Counted from the stretch's first letter, positions 1 through 13,700 are shown. The stretch: DNA of 64,000 nt from Aplectana chamaeleonis (GCA_029168955.1 JAPDOI010000359.1:595501-659500); one strand, 5' to 3'. Notes: generated by a model from the sequence alone, not told the origin. A program made the numbers and translations.

Positions 1-1665
1 CCCTTGAATTGGACAATTCGTCAAGGTACCGTCAAAAATGACGGTTCGCAGCCCTTTCGCAACGAGGAAATTTCTTTGGTTTTCAAGTTTTCTTTGACAT
101 TGTTGTAGTTTTCGAATGCCAACAAGTTTTTCTTCAACATGAAATTTTTGCAGATCAGCAGCTAACCGCATCGTCGGGATATCGACGTCTCGAAAACCTG
201 TTTCGTTGCACACAAATCACACGAAAATCTTACGGACAAATTCGAAAAATTTCCAATCAGCAAACTTTGTTCCAAAACACTCCGTTGGGTCCAAAAACTA
301 TAAAAAATGGTGCTAGCGGATACTTTTTTTCACCCACGCCTACCTGGCTGAGGGACCTTAAAGGCAGTGTTCACGATGAGAATTGTTTTTCTGTTTTCCC
401 GCCTATCTTGGAAGCGGCCGCATGCTGATTCCAATGATGTCTCTGAAATCTTACAAGACGTTCTGTGAACGGAGTTATGGTCCCTCAAAAACTGAGCTAA
501 GGAAACATGGTGGACGAGTTGTCCAAGGCTTGTAACTTCCGTCTTTTGCGGCCGATGTGTGCGAGCTGACATGAGTAGAGAGAGAAGCTGAGAATGAAGG
601 AAAGAACGGGTCGAATGATTGGAAATCATCGCTCATCTCACGATTCTGAGCATTCATTTGTTTACGTCGGTGGGCGTGTGATGCGCTTTTGAGGTTTGCC
701 TTGCGCTCGAAACGGCAACTTCAGGCTCTTTTGGAGCTTTTCCTGGCTCGTTTTCATGCGTTCTTTAGACGTCAACGTTACATTGTGTCCCTCCACTACC
801 CATTCCTAGTGGAAACTGAAACACATTTTTTATCGTGAACACTGCCTTTAAAAATCATGAAAAATTTAAATTTGACCAAATACGCGGAAAATAAGAGCAG
901 GAATGCCCTTCTTCACAAGCGTCTCCGACTCTAAACAGGTTTCAGCAGCGGTTGCGATTATCGCTAGGAGCGGGGACGTAAAAGGCACAGGGACACCGAA
1001 AGGATGGGTAAGTTGGGCCGGTAGGGGGTCGTATCAGTGACTCGAGAATAGGCGGTACTAGGTGTGAGCTTCTGGAATGCTAAAAGTATGGAAATGTTAA
1101 GAGAATTACTCTTTCAACGGGCCTCCTGGCTCTTTGTAGACAACCTATCCAGTTGTGCTTGAAATATTATAAAGTGCAAATCTTTGCGCTAGTTTTCATT
1201 TTCAGACCCCCATCTTCGAGCTAGAGCGATTTTTCAAACCCTTTATCGAAAAATCAACTCGCCTTGGGCTCACCTGAAATTTAAATTTTTCATGATTTTC
1301 AGGGTCCCTCAGCCAGGTAGGCGTGTGGTTTAAAAAAAGTATCTGCTAGCACCATTTTTTATGGTTTTGGACCCATTGGAGTGTTTTGGAACAAAGTTTG
1401 CTGATTGGAATTTTTTCGACGTGGTCCGTAAGATTTTCGTGTGATTTGTGTGCAACGGGACAGGTTTTTGAGACGTCGATATCCCGACGATGCGGTCGGC
1501 TGCTGATCTGCAAATGTTTCACGTTGTAGAAAAAGTTGTTGGAATCCGAAAACTACTACGAAGTCAAAGAAAACTTGAAAACCAAAGAAGTTTCCTCGTT
1601 GCGAAAGGGCTGCGAAGCGTCATTTTTGACGATACCTTGACGAACTGTCCAATTCAAGGGGCCCT
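1..1665. repeat. Large inverted repeat (foldback-like element) with ~390-bp arms
   Basis: The left arm (about 1-360, continuing at 851-880) and the right arm (about 1,273-1,665) are reverse complements at high identity, including the segments around CTGAGGGACC and CCCTTGAATTGGACA. The left arm is interrupted by a MITE at 361-848. The spacer (about 880-1,270) has no convincing coding. The window begins inside or at the edge of the left arm, so the outer end cannot be defined. Short open frames in the arms look incidental. Confidence 0.8.
361..848. mobile_element. Tc1/mariner-like MITE, copy 1 (488 bp)
   Basis: The terminal inverted repeats begin AAGGCAGTGTTCACGAT and the element is flanked by TA on both sides (359-360, 849-850). 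The uninterrupted right arm of the surrounding inverted repeat shows the pre-insertion sequence. TA duplication is the hallmark of Tc1/mariner transposition. No transposase is encoded, so the element is non-autonomous. Related copies lie at 15,381-15,626, 34,366-34,831 and 63,470-63,956. Confidence 0.8.
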
Positions 1666-2090
1666 CCTGGCTTTTGTAGACGACCTAACGGGCTTTGCTT
1701 GGTATATGTTAAAGTACACAAGACAGGGTTTTACAATCATCTTCAGACAGCCCCAGTGCTCACTTTGGAGAAGAAATCCAGACACACAAAATCCGAGCTC
1801 AAATAACGGCTGCTCCCAGAAACCAATCGCAACTAAATATTTATGCTAGTCTTCAACTTCAGACCCCCATACTCGAGCTGGATCAACTTTTTTGAGCCTT
1901 CCTATGGAAAAATCATCTCACCTTGGGCTTACCTGAAATTTCAATTTTTCATAATCTTTAGGGCCCCCTCCTCGCCCAGGTGCGTGGGCGAAAAAAAGTA
2001 TCCGCCAGGACCAATTTTTTTATGGTTTTCGGACCCAATGGAGTATTTTGGAACAAAGATTATCAGAACAAAATGCCCCCAACCCTCCTT
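1128..2090 (+). repeat. Imperfect direct repeat pair
   Basis: A segment beginning at about 1,128 (GGGCCTCCTGGCT) and running through CAGACCCCCAT and the arm start near 1,300-1,400 recurs from about 1,656 to 2,075 in the same order, with substitutions and indels. The second copy ends close to 2,090. The arrangement suggests partial tandem duplication of the arm of the upstream inverted repeat. No gene is apparent. Confidence 0.6.
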
Positions 2091-2190
2091 TTCCTGAGAC
2101 AATAACACTCGATTACTTGATCACAAACTCAACAACTCGCGGGACCGGAAAGCGACTCGAGCGAAGCTGTCTCTCCGCTCCGAGCGAAAA

Positions 2191-2820
2191 TTAGCTATCT
2201 ACTCGGGCGATAGCAGCCGCTCTCCGGGCGACAGCAGTCCCGCTCGGAGCGATCTTCGGTCCCAACTGGCACTGCGGTCCCTGTCCGGGCGAATCTCGAA
2301 AATTTCCTGCTGCTATTTTTTCTTCATTTCCGCCTCTTCTAGAGAAGATGAAGCCTCTTAAAAGGATAAGGTACTTGTTACAGCCTGTGGGCCAGGAGCT
2401 TAATCCTGCCACAGGCCGCAACAAGGATACCATCCCAGCATGGTCCGCAATGAGGAAGCCTTCCCCACCGCGGGCCATGAGGGATTCCCTCGGCCGCCAA
2501 AAATTGTCTTCCTGAGAGTGACCAGAGGTCACCTTTCAAGGGTGACTTCGAAAGTCCAAGTACCCGTCTACACGAGACGACCCGTCTTTTATACCCGCAG
2601 GATTGGTTGTTCTTTGAATGATAACGTGGCCCGCACGTTATCACTCAAACCAATCCCGCGTCTCTCTATCTCTGGCGATGGCACCGCTGTCGCCCTGAGA
2701 GCGGCCGACACTTATATTCCTACTGAACGGGGACCGCGGTGCCAGTTCGCCCCTCGGCCGCTGTCCGTGCGATGACGTCATAATTGGGAGGAGCCGGTCC
2801 CGCTCCGAGCGATGGTTTGT
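2191..2820. repeat. GC-rich inverted-repeat block
   Basis: Motifs near 2,205-2,290 (CCGCTC...GGGCGACAGC, GGTCCC...CACTGCGGTCC) recur in reverse complement near 2,680-2,815. This suggests a degraded TIR element of about 620 bp. The interior (2,340-2,660) contains a small hairpin around ATAACGTG...CACGTTAT. Both strands are open in short frames with no recognisable domain. Confidence 0.45.
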
Positions 2821-4316
2821 CTTAGAATATGTACATATTTTGACGATGACTTCGAGATAATCGCTGTGTTGAACACTGTACTACTCCTCAACTCCCTAGA
2901 GCAACGCGCGCACCGCGCGGGTGTGCCGTGTGAGTATAAATGTCCTAACGCGCCGTTAGCCCTATTATGGCGTGTTCACTTGTAACTCTATGACAATTTC
3001 AACAACTACATCACCGCCCCATCACCATTTTTGATGCACTTCATCTTACTCGATTTCTGTATAATCTTGAGTTGGAATGAGATGGCACAGTTACTGCAGA
3101 ACGTTACCCCCTCAACTGAAGAGGTGGCGCTGGAGAATCCTCGGTTTCTGCCCACGTGTATTCATACTCGAACGCTGCGCCAGCGCGGGTATGAATAGCA
3201 GGTAGTATCGATGGCCCTTATTATCCAATGAAATTAGAGTTTTCGCGTCCTCTGGGTGAGGGTAGACACCATAAGATAAAGATGAAAGCTGGCTTTCCTA
3301 AATCTTTATTGCAAAGCGCAGCGCATTCGACGTCTGGTCCATAGAGGCTTGAATGCTTCTCAGGCCTATACAGTAGCATGCGGGAGTCAGTCGACTTACC
3401 AGTCAGATCCTTCATCTCCATGTATGAATCTAGTACCAATTCGAGGACTTAGTGGGTATAGTAGATCTGGTTGATCCTGGGCTTGAAACGAACCCTACCG
3501 TATCGAGCGAACAGCAGCGCCTTCCGCCACTACACTACCCCAGCTCGGGTAACCACCATAGCGGGATAGACTAGTTTACGTTAGGGAACTACAGAAAATG
3601 CGGGTGAGGTCTTCTAAACCTATGAGTTTACCGTCTAGGAGTTCGGATAACTGAAGTAAATTTGCCTCAAGTCGAGGTTCACGGCTTTTTTCTGTTTTCT
3701 GCCAAATTTGCCTACTTTTACAGAAAACAGAAGAAATGGGCAAAAACAGACTGAAAACAGAAAATTCTGAACATCCTTGTTCCGAATGTAAAGGACAAGA
3801 GAACATTGTGCGAGCATGTATGTTGTACGACTTTGAACGAAATAAAACGTGGTCAATTCTTAGCGAATACTCTCTGTAGCACTTGCTGGAGACGCCGGTT
3901 CCGTAATCCAGTGTAATCGCTGACTCCGGCGATTCAAGAGTGGCTATGAAACTTTGGAAGACGAATAAGACGGATAATTTTCACAATTTTCGTCTGACTA
4001 TTTGCTGAAAGCTGCCATCTAGTCGGATCTCAATCAGTCTATACGTGAATCCGCTTTGAATTCCGTATGTTCCCACACGGCCATTGCCGGGAACCTCAAT
4101 TTGCATAGAAAGGCGAATTGTTGTGGCGAATCAGCAGCATGGACAAAGCCCCAAAAGATCAGGAACTCTAACTTTTTCAAATCGGGCGTTAACTCGTACC
4201 ACTCATGGAAATGTGCAGCTGTGAAAGTGCCTCCCGCTTGCGATAGCACCAATATAGCTTCTTCTTATTTGTCGATTGAATGAGATCGAATAAATAATAC
4301 AAATCAGCGGAATTTT
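2821..4316. other. Unassigned intergenic DNA
   Basis: No multi-exon gene, TIR pair or tandem array could be supported here. A 13-base match to the conserved 5' start of 18S rRNA near 3,468 is not continued. It is not an rRNA gene. Confidence 0.5.
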
Positions 4317-4317
4317 C

Positions 4318-4323
4318 GATTTA
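4318..4323 (-). terminator. Candidate polyadenylation signal AATAAA
   Basis: On the minus strand AATAAA lies about 140 nt downstream of the inferred stop codon (4,461-4,463) of the membrane-protein gene. Spacing and sequence fit a 3' end. It is inferred from position only. Confidence 0.4.
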
Positions 4324-4460
4324 TTGTATTCACAAAACAGAAAAATATGCACAAGACAGTGTATAGAAGTGAGATCTACTGAGGTAGTTGTATTGCGATG
4401 AGATACATAGCGCCTTCGGCAGTGGTTAGTCGAGATTCATCAGAAGTACACTTGAATGTT

Positions 4461-4748
4461 CTACGTTGACTTCGTCTTTGGACGCACAATAATTTTGGGG
4501 AGATCCTAAAACGTATAATATCACTGTCTGATAAATTTAATCTGTCATTTGTCGATCGATGACTCACGAATATGGAGTAAGAGATAAGTATGTAAACGAA
4601 CCTTGTACTGAGAAGAAGCACGGTAGAAAGCCGAGAAGAGGAATGACATATAGAATCCGGAGATCATGAAACCAGAAATATGATTCGGAGAATAGATTGA
4701 TAGTGCCCAATGACCAAAAACATTCAGGAAGAACACCAAAACTTGAGT
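4461..4748 (-). CDS. Terminal two exons of the membrane-protein gene
   Basis: Exon 4,748-4,602 (49 codons) follows an acceptor TATTTATTTTCAG and encodes two hydrophobic helices (VLVFFLNVFGHWALSIY and ISGFMISGFYMSFLFSAFY). It ends with CAAG before GTTCGT. After a 96-nt intron ending TTTTAG, the last exon (4,505-4,461) adds 14 residues, DLPKIIVRPKTKST, and the stop TAG. The cytosolic-looking basic tail suits a membrane protein C-terminus. Confidence 0.65.
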
Positions 4749-7700
4749 CTGAAAATAAATAATATAAGCGCAAACCCGAATTCCGTGGCGTTTCGTGCCA
4801 CGACATTATCTCCTACTTTCCATTGATCGTACTTCCGGGGTGAGCACAGGTTAAAAAACCTATTCTGGAACCTCAGATTCAAGTCATCTCACACTTTGTT
4901 CTCGATAGGAATCTCTCTTAAAGACACAAGCTCGTGGGAAAAATTTGATATTGTGGTCCAGTTGCTGTGTGTACCAACCCTGCAAAATGCGGAATCTCAT
5001 CTCTTCAGAATAAACGAGAAAAAGCGAGCATTCGCTCCACCCACTTCAAAGTTTTCGGGCTCAATAGGGACGAAACTAGCCATGGATTTGGATCAAAATC
5101 TACGTTCTTCCATTTTTTACCTGTCTGGCTCCGTACTATGGTTTACTTCAGTGCAATGGCTGCGAATGACGAGGGAAAACAGGCCTGAGACAACTCGTCC
5201 AAGAATTTCTCGCCACTCAGAAGTTTCAACCCCAGTTACATGCTAGTTAAATCGTCAATGTAAGTTACTTGTATGTTTCAAACTTACATGTAACATACTT
5301 CTGGTGTTTTAACTGACAAGTAACATACATTGAGCAAACCTTGTTACATGCTAGCTTGTGAAGGCGCAAGTAACATAACTTTTGCAAACAACATTACATG
5401 TAATATACTTCTGGTGTTTTAACTGACAAGTAACATACATTGAGCAAACCTTGTTACATGTTAGCTTGTGAAGGCGCAAGTAACATAACTTTTGCAGACA
5501 ATATTACATGTAAGTTACTTCTCGAGTTTTAACTCACATGTAGCATACTTATGTTCTGCATTTGTATATTACTTGCAAGTTCACGTCCCCTCTCCGAATC
5601 GTCCTATTGATCGTCAGCAGCCATTTTAACCGCTGACTGCTCAATGCGCTTTGTTCTGGAGTGCGATTTTGTACCTTTTTTCTCATTTCTACCTCTGCTA
5701 CCTTACTTTGTATCACACCATTCCTTATACAATCAACGAGTTACTTATTTACTGTTTACCATATCGAATGGTATTATTGATTTTTCGCAAAATCGTCAAA
5801 ATACCTTTTAGACTGTTTTTGTCCGTTGGGGTGGAATAGGGGTAGTGGTCAACGAGTTATTTACCTACTGATTACCATTTCGATCGATATTATTGATTTT
5901 TGGCAAAAAACTTCAAAACACGTTGTAGGCTGCGCTTTTTCCGATGGGGTGGGATAGGGGAAGTGGTCAACGAGTAATTTACCTACTGTTTACCATATCG
6001 ATCGGTATTATTGATTTTTGGCAAAAAACTTCAAAACACGTTGTAGGCTGCGCTTTTTTCCGATGGGGTGGGACAGGGGAAGTGGTCAACGAGTAATTTA
6101 CCTACTGTTTACCATATCGATCGGTATTATTGATTTTTGGCAAAAAACTTCAAAACACGTTGTAGGCTGCGCTTTTTTCCGATGGGGTGGGACAGGGGTA
6201 GTGGTCAACGAGTAATTTACCTGTATTGATTTTTCCCAAAAAACGTCAAAACACGTTGTAGGCTGCGCTTTTTTCCGATGGGGTGGGACAGGGGTAGTGG
6301 TTAACGAGTAATTTACCGACTGTTTGCCATATCGATCGGTATTATTGATTTTTCCCAAAAATCGTCAAATCACGTTGTAGGCTGCGCTTTTTCCCGATGG
6401 GGTGGGACAGGGGTAGTGGTCAACGAGTAATTTACCTACTGTTTACCATATCGATCGGTATTATTGATTTTCCCAAAAACGTCAGAACACGTTGTAGGCT
6501 GCGCTTTTTCCCGATGGGGTGGGACAGGGTAGTGGTCAACGAGTAATTTACCTACTGTTTACCATATCGATCGGTATTATTGATTTTTCCCAAAAACGTC
6601 AGAACACGTTGTAGGCTGCGCTTTTTTCCGATGGGGTGGGACAGGGGTAGTGGTCAACGAGTAATTTACCTACTGTTTATTATATCGATCGGTATTATTG
6701 AGTTTTCCCAAGAATGTCAAAATACGATGTAGGCTGCGCTTTTTCTGCTGGGGTAAGAGAGGGTAGTCACCAAAGAGTAAATTACTTTTTTTGAGAGAAG
6801 TTGGTAATGTGTACAGATCAATAGAAAACCGTCAGGCGCACTTGTGCTCCAAGTTTGACGCCTGCAGGTGTCAACGAAAAGAATGGCACAGATTCAGCTA
6901 TCTTGAACATTGGCCCTATATTTCGACCTTTTGTCACCATATTTAAAGCGCTTCTTGAACATATTCTCCTATCTGTACCGTTCTATGACAACATTTCGCA
7001 AAATTAGAACTCGCCTAAAGTACAAAGGACATAGTTATTCATCACAACTACGAAGATCGCCTCAAAATTCACAGAAATGCCAGATCTGCGTACGTGTTGC
7101 CTCTCGCACAACGCCAGCCTTGTGCTTACTTTTGGGAAGGCGGAGGACGAAATCTATATTGCTGTAAAGCTGTATAATGTGTCTTCCCCTATGACTCGTT
7201 CTGCGACGTTTTGCTTAGGTTGAAATATTACGAGTATGTGAAAGCAGTTAGGTGGTGCTCGAAATTCAATAACTTGCTTTTCAAAGTATCTGAGAGCCAC
7301 TATCCAGGGTCTGAGTTTACTGTGGTTTTCCCTCTATCGTCTGCTGTAGGCTCTGCCGTCATTCCTAATTCCAAAGTCCAAAATCCAGTACATAATGTTG
7401 ATGAGAAATTCGGGTAATCCTGAATGAACCACAATGGTTCAGCAAAGGTTGCGAATGATCACTGGAAGAAAGGCTGTTTTGCCATTGCGTTGCACGCGCC
7501 GACTTCGCGGCAACGCCAACTCTGTATTTGCATGTGCATGATTCGGAACAGCTGCTGAACCGACGAGTATGCATAGTGCGTTTGGATTGAATATGACAAT
7601 TTTTGTCTCGGAGACGTTCTCTATATCCAGAATCTGCCTGTAAACTATCTTTCGCCTGAGCATTCAACAATCCGGTTTAAGACTGGTACTGATTACTACT

Positions 7701-10700
7701 CCCCTCAAGTCTCTCAATGTGTGAAAATTTTCGCTATACATTTTCCTCATATGTTTATTTTTATGTTCATCCTTTGAACTTACATGTTGTTGTAGTGTGC
7801 GATGAAGATTGTATTGTACCTTTTATATTGTAATGATAATGCGCCTTTTTCATGTAATATCTTGGTTGATGCCAAATCACCTATTCAGTGTTGTTGCAGC
7901 TTTGTGAAAAAGTGTGAAATGTACGCAGGCCAGGCACCACCTTTAAAGATATTTGGGAAGGCAAAGCAGCCAAATGTGAACTAAATATTTCTGTTCTCAT
8001 TGTCACCGTCTTCATCTCTAAATTTGTACGTGTTTAGGTTGAGTGAGGTTAGAGAAGCTAATTGGAGCTCAAAAGTTGAGGAAGTTGATAAGCGACAACA
8101 TTACTGTATGTTTTGGTATTACATTTCTGCTATATTCCAAAACGCTCTGTATTTTCAGAAAGATGGTGATCGACCGTCCATCAGTTTGTCCGACATGCTT
8201 CAAAGAGTGACCGCGAGCAAGAAGTCACCGAACGTATTCCCTTTTATAGCGACTTGTTTAAAGTCGCTGTTGAGGTTAGTTATGTTCGCGTTTTCTTCTC
8301 GTTTACGTTTAGTTTTAGTCCTCATTAACTTTGCGGCTTGTAAAAGCAGCATAGCCGCTCTGGTATGATATCGATGTAATGATATGTGTCGAGGGGTTAA
8401 TGCTGGCAGGGTGGGAGACAAACACAGAACTGGCGAAAATTCAAAGCAAAAACAGAATAACGAAAAATACGATCTGGTGGTGGATCATTTCGCAACATCC
8501 TCCGTTAAACTTATGAAAACGAAATCAAGCGCGATGAAATGGAGCGTCGCGTTCACTAACTTGACCTATGCTGATTCCCTTATCACAGCTTTCAAAAATT
8601 TCAAACATGTTCGATTTTGGGTGATGAGAAGAATTTCCCAAACAAGTGACTAAGAACCATCAACAATCACCACTCTTCGCCGCATTTTATGCCATAAGCG
8701 CGAAAATCGATGATATTGATTATCGATCGATGGCGTGTCGTGAGTACGAAATCGGACAAGTTAAGTACTTACCCCAGCGACCTGTGGTAATTGGATGCAG
8801 GTCCACCCACACACACTGGCCTCCACAGCAGTAGCATTGTCAAGCAGATTTCGTTCTACATGGCTAATTTAGTATGTAAACCCACGATTTTAAGGTACCC
8901 TTCAAAGTTAAGGTATCAAGTTAAAATTGAAATAGGAGCGAGCTGCATCGATTAGATTAGCAAAGAAAACTTGCGTTTTTTTCACATTTTTCTCAAGACT
9001 CAGGAAACCATCCCAAACCATTTTGAGCAGCAATACCAAGCTTTTGCGCTCTTTTCAATGCAATTTAAAGCTAATTTGTACTTTCTTTCTGAACTGAGAC
9101 TTCGAAAAAGTGGTTGCGCGCGGGGCCAGTTCGAAACCAAATGTGTTGCTCGCTTTGCGGGCACCACAAATAACGGGATATTTTGTATTTGCGTGGAAAG
9201 GGATGAGCTACACCCAAAATATGGTAATTTTAGCTACGTTTTGTCAATTGAAATAGTGTGAACGACCAACCAGATTTCAAGAATTCCTTATCCTACGTTC
9301 CTATTTTTTCTGAGCGTTTTGAGTTTTTTTGCGCGTTCAGCAGAGCGTTGTGTTGGTAAATTCGTATTCTCCACCCCGAATCATCCCCGAATACAAATTT
9401 TGAGTAAAATCTGAGATTTTGGCCAAACTACCGTATACCCACCGTAATCTACCGTAATCTGCAAAAAATCGATAAACGGACTCCAGGTTCCTATTTGGCA
9501 CTCCAAATAACTCTCAGATGATAATTTTGAGACATATCTATCGTAGAAATCCGGAAATTTCTAAAGTGGCGTTTTTCCCTCGAAATTTTCCCCGGTTGGG
9601 AAGCTTCGAACGAATTTAGCCGAAAACTTTGGAAAATCGACTAATAGACCGCAGATTCGTGATCAGCGCCCCAGCAAACCCACCTGGGAGAATTTTAAGT
9701 CAAATCTGGAACATTTTTCTATAACGCTTCCAGAGCCCTCTAATTGGTATAAATAAGCGCCCAACCGAAAATCCTACAAGTCCAAAACGCTGTCAGTCTG
9801 GACAAAGTATGGAAAATGCGCCTTCACCCAAATTTTGCCCCGGGAGGTAGTTTTGGGCGCTGTACACATTTATGAGGTCCGTTTCCGAGTTTTCGGAAGA
9901 TTATTGCCCTTTTCGGAGGGTACAAAAAGGGACCTTTTTAGGCTTGTAACTTTTCGGAACCTGCAGTTCGGGGCTGGATACTGCGCGTTTTTACTATTGA
10001 GCCACTAGAGATACTAACGATACTAGTCGTTCTGGCAGATGCGTTTACCACTCGAAACAATTCCCTTGTCATAAGAGTAGGGAATGATTTACTTCTTTTC
10101 CACAAGATCCTGTTTGACGTAGATTTCGGTCTTAAACCTGAGGACCTTGTGACAACGAAAGAGTCAACCACTAGGGGTGGCCCATCAAACTCCACCGTTA
10201 CACATCTAACCTCAGGCGTCACTTTTTCATCAACAGAACTATAACCATTTTTGAGAACTCTGGTAGAAATCATTCCATTCCTTCCAACTTCACATCATTC
10301 AAAAATTTCATTAGAGCGAAAATTGAGTCGGGTGACCGCGCAAGTAGCCCTTCCTGATTGGCTGGATACCCTGTGATTCCTTCCGTTTGGTTGATTAGTG
10401 CAGCAATGCGCATCTTTCTGTTGCCATTATGTTGGTTTTCATGTTACCGTGCTCCAACTTCCTATGTTTTTTTTTGTATTTTGCGGTCGTTTTGAATATT
10501 GTTTCTGACTACATAGGCCTGCCTATGTAATAAATGAAAAAAATTCTAAAAAAATTAATAAATAAGTAAAGTTATTCGGTAAAAACATTTAAATGTAAAA
10601 AATCAAGGTTCGAGACCTTTTGTTCTAAATATTCTTGGTTTCAGCCGAAACCTGAATCTTCAGAAGCGAAGCCTTGCAAACTTCAGATGGAAGCAATCGC

Positions 10701-13700
10701 CTTAGGCCGGGATCATACTACCGTCGCGGCGATGCGTGGGAAAGAGCAGTATCGATCAATCGCGGCGATTTTGCGCTTTGGAGGGAATCGATTGTTTTCA
10801 TATGCACAGAGGCAGTTCGTCGAGTCGATTAGAAAGAGATATTCATCGGAGAATAGTTGACACCTCTGTTTCTACCCACATCACCGAAATTTTTAGAAAA
10901 TATTAATATCGCCGCGATTTCATCTCAACGCTGCCCAACGGAGAGCGGCCCGATATCATCTCGGCGATGTGCCATTTTGCCCGATATTTCGGAAATGTGG
11001 TTAAAAACATTCAACCGATCTCCGACGAAGATATCATCCCATTCCACCCAGCAGGTTGTTGTTTGGCTCGCTAAAACAATCGATGCCCTCAGAAGCGCAG
11101 TATCGCCGCGATTGATCGATACCGTTCTTTCTCACACATCGCCGCGACGGTAGTATGATCCGGGCCTTATTCAAGAAGACATGGGCGCGATTCGGTTCTT
11201 CAAGGCTACGCTCAATTTTCGCTGTTCAGTAGTTCACAATTTCACAGCCATATCAATGGTACATCGTTTCATTTTCTTTATTAAAATTCTTAATTTTCAT
11301 TAATATGTCGGCAAACAACAGTGTGAGTCCTGCTGAAAGTTAATGGGGGAAATCCTAACTGTTCTGCATTCTGTGAGAGTACTCACAATGGAAGTATACG
11401 AAGCGTAGGTCGCATCTTCGGAAACGAATTGTTTTGCCAGTATCTCTCGGGTATCTTCAATAAAACTGCGCAGTACCCAGTCCCGAGCCGCTGGTGCGAA
11501 AAGTTATAAGTTCAGAATGGTCATTTTTGTGCTTTTCGTACCTTCCAAAACGCTCAGCATACTTTCAAAAATCTAGAAACGAACATCGTGTTCTGTCCCC
11601 CAGACAACCCCGCTGAGCAAAGTTACGATGGAAGCACATCTTCCGCATTTCGTACAGACTGATAGCGTTTTCCACTTTCGCACTCAGAGTGGGTCCATTT
11701 AACAGATTCGCAACCAAGCAGTTTTTTTCACAAACTTGCCTTGTGGGAAAGTTGGATATGCATGCGTCACAGATCTTCGGTTCAGCGTTAGCGCTTTGCG
11801 CGCACCTCAATTAGTATTTTTCTTAGGGCTCCTTTTGCAGCCTCCAAATGTGTTCTGTGGTACGGCCGAATTCACTTCTGACGTCACCTCACCTCGGATC
11901 TCACACCTCTTGTTTCTTGATCTGCCTCACAAGTGGTTCATCGCGGTTCTCATTTTTTGATCTCCCTCACTAGTTGCTCTTCGCCGTTCGAAAAGACCTG
12001 AATCTCGTTCCGGGCGTGGTACGAATTGGACAATAGGGCGACAGCCTGTCCCAGGGGTAGAGCCTATAGTTTACGGCAATGGAGGAAGGACGTGGTGCGG
12101 TTGTGAACTCTTCCTAAAATGCTGTAGTCTGATTGTGTTATCACACATTCTTTCGAAATAACTTAAATTGGTCGGTGAGTTTGTGTTTCAATTTTCACAT
12201 TTTCACCTTAGGTGCTTACAAGGAGATTTCCATGTTGGGAAAATGGGTTCGATAAGATATCATGAATGATAGCCTTGAAGAAAGGCTAATTCCAGACTGC
12301 CTCTCAACCTATTATTGGTCGGTTCTTATCAGATACATCTTTCTTTCCCTTGGAAATCTTCCCGAAACTCACCCCTGCTTTCATTGTTTTCACAGATGTA
12401 GTTGTATCGGTGAAAACACAAACTCACCGATCAATCTGTTATTTCGAAAAAATGAGTGATGACACAATCAGGCTACAGTATGTTAGGAAGAGTCCGCAAA
12501 CGCACCACGTTCTTCTTCCGTTGCTGTAAATTATAGGTGTGCCGCGAGGTGATATTGTGGTTTCTGATCTGTATAAATGAAGATAGCTGTTGTTGTATTT
12601 TGATTTCTGTAACTGTTTTGTTTGCGCTACATGTGACTAAAAGTCAGTTTTCGTTCCGATTAGGTAGGTATTTGTTTCGTTATTTTGTTGAATTTGTTAA
12701 GCTACGTTGTTTTCAAATTTTAATGAAGCATTGGTTACTTATCTTGTCTTGGAATGCATCATCACGTACGGTGAACATCTAAAACCTAGCTTGCTCGAGT
12801 CCGGGCGGAGTAAGCAGCGGAGTTGCTTATGTGTCTGGTTAGGTATGTTACATGGTTGATCATGTAAGTTACATGCATGGTCATCTAAGAAAAATACATG
12901 CATCATTAGGTAAGTTACATGCTTGAAGAAGTAAGCTGCATGTATGTTTAGGTAAGTAACATGTATGCTTAGGTAAGTTAAATGTACCATTAAGTAAGTT
13001 ACATGTACCATTAGGTAAGCAACATGTATGCTTAGGGAAGTTACATGTATGCTTGGGTAAGTTACATGTATGCTGAGGTAAGTTACAAGTACCATTAAGT
13101 AATTTGCATGTATGCTTGGAGAAGTGAGTTACATGTATGCATAGGTGAGTTACATGTATGCTTAGGTAAGTTACATGTACCATTAAGTAAGTTACATGTA
13201 CCATTAAGTAATTTACATGTATGCTTAGGAAAGTTACATGTACCATTGAGTAAGTTACATGCATGCTTGGAGAAGTAAGTTACATGTATGCATAGGTAAG
13301 TTACATGTGCCATAAAGTAAGTAACATGTATGCTTAGGTAAGTTACATGTATGCTTGGGTAAGTTACATGTATGCTTGGAGAAGTAAGTTACACGTGTGC
13401 TCAAGTATCATACATGCATCATCAAGTAAGTTACTTGTGCCCTTCAATGTATGTTACTGAGGAAAACGTTTAACATACATTTAACTAGCATGTAACTAGG
13501 GTTGAAACTTCTGAGCAGTCATTCACAATTTTTGAGGGACCATAACTCCGTTCGTAAAAGATTCTGAGCGATTTCGGAATCACCATTGTTATCAACTTGA
13601 AAGTCTCTCCAAGAAAAGCAAAACAAACTGGAGAACGATCTTGAGGTTGGACTGTGCCTTTAAGGTGCAAGCTTTCAAAACCTTCGCCTTTGGGAGTTCA

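Noticed and set aside
3465..3485. CTGGTTGATCCTG, as at the 5' end of 18S rRNA
   Set aside because: Only 13 bases match and the following sequence diverges at once; no rRNA helices or length.
6098..6358. ORF with repeated VNYSLTTTPVPPHRKKAQPTT
   Set aside because: It is a read-out of the 118-bp minisatellite.
12739..13313. Minus-strand ORFs with repeated HVTYLSI / HTCNLPK units that look like a repeat protein
   Set aside because: All are translations of the 21-22-bp satellite; the three frames give three equally good repeats and there is no start context or splice structure.
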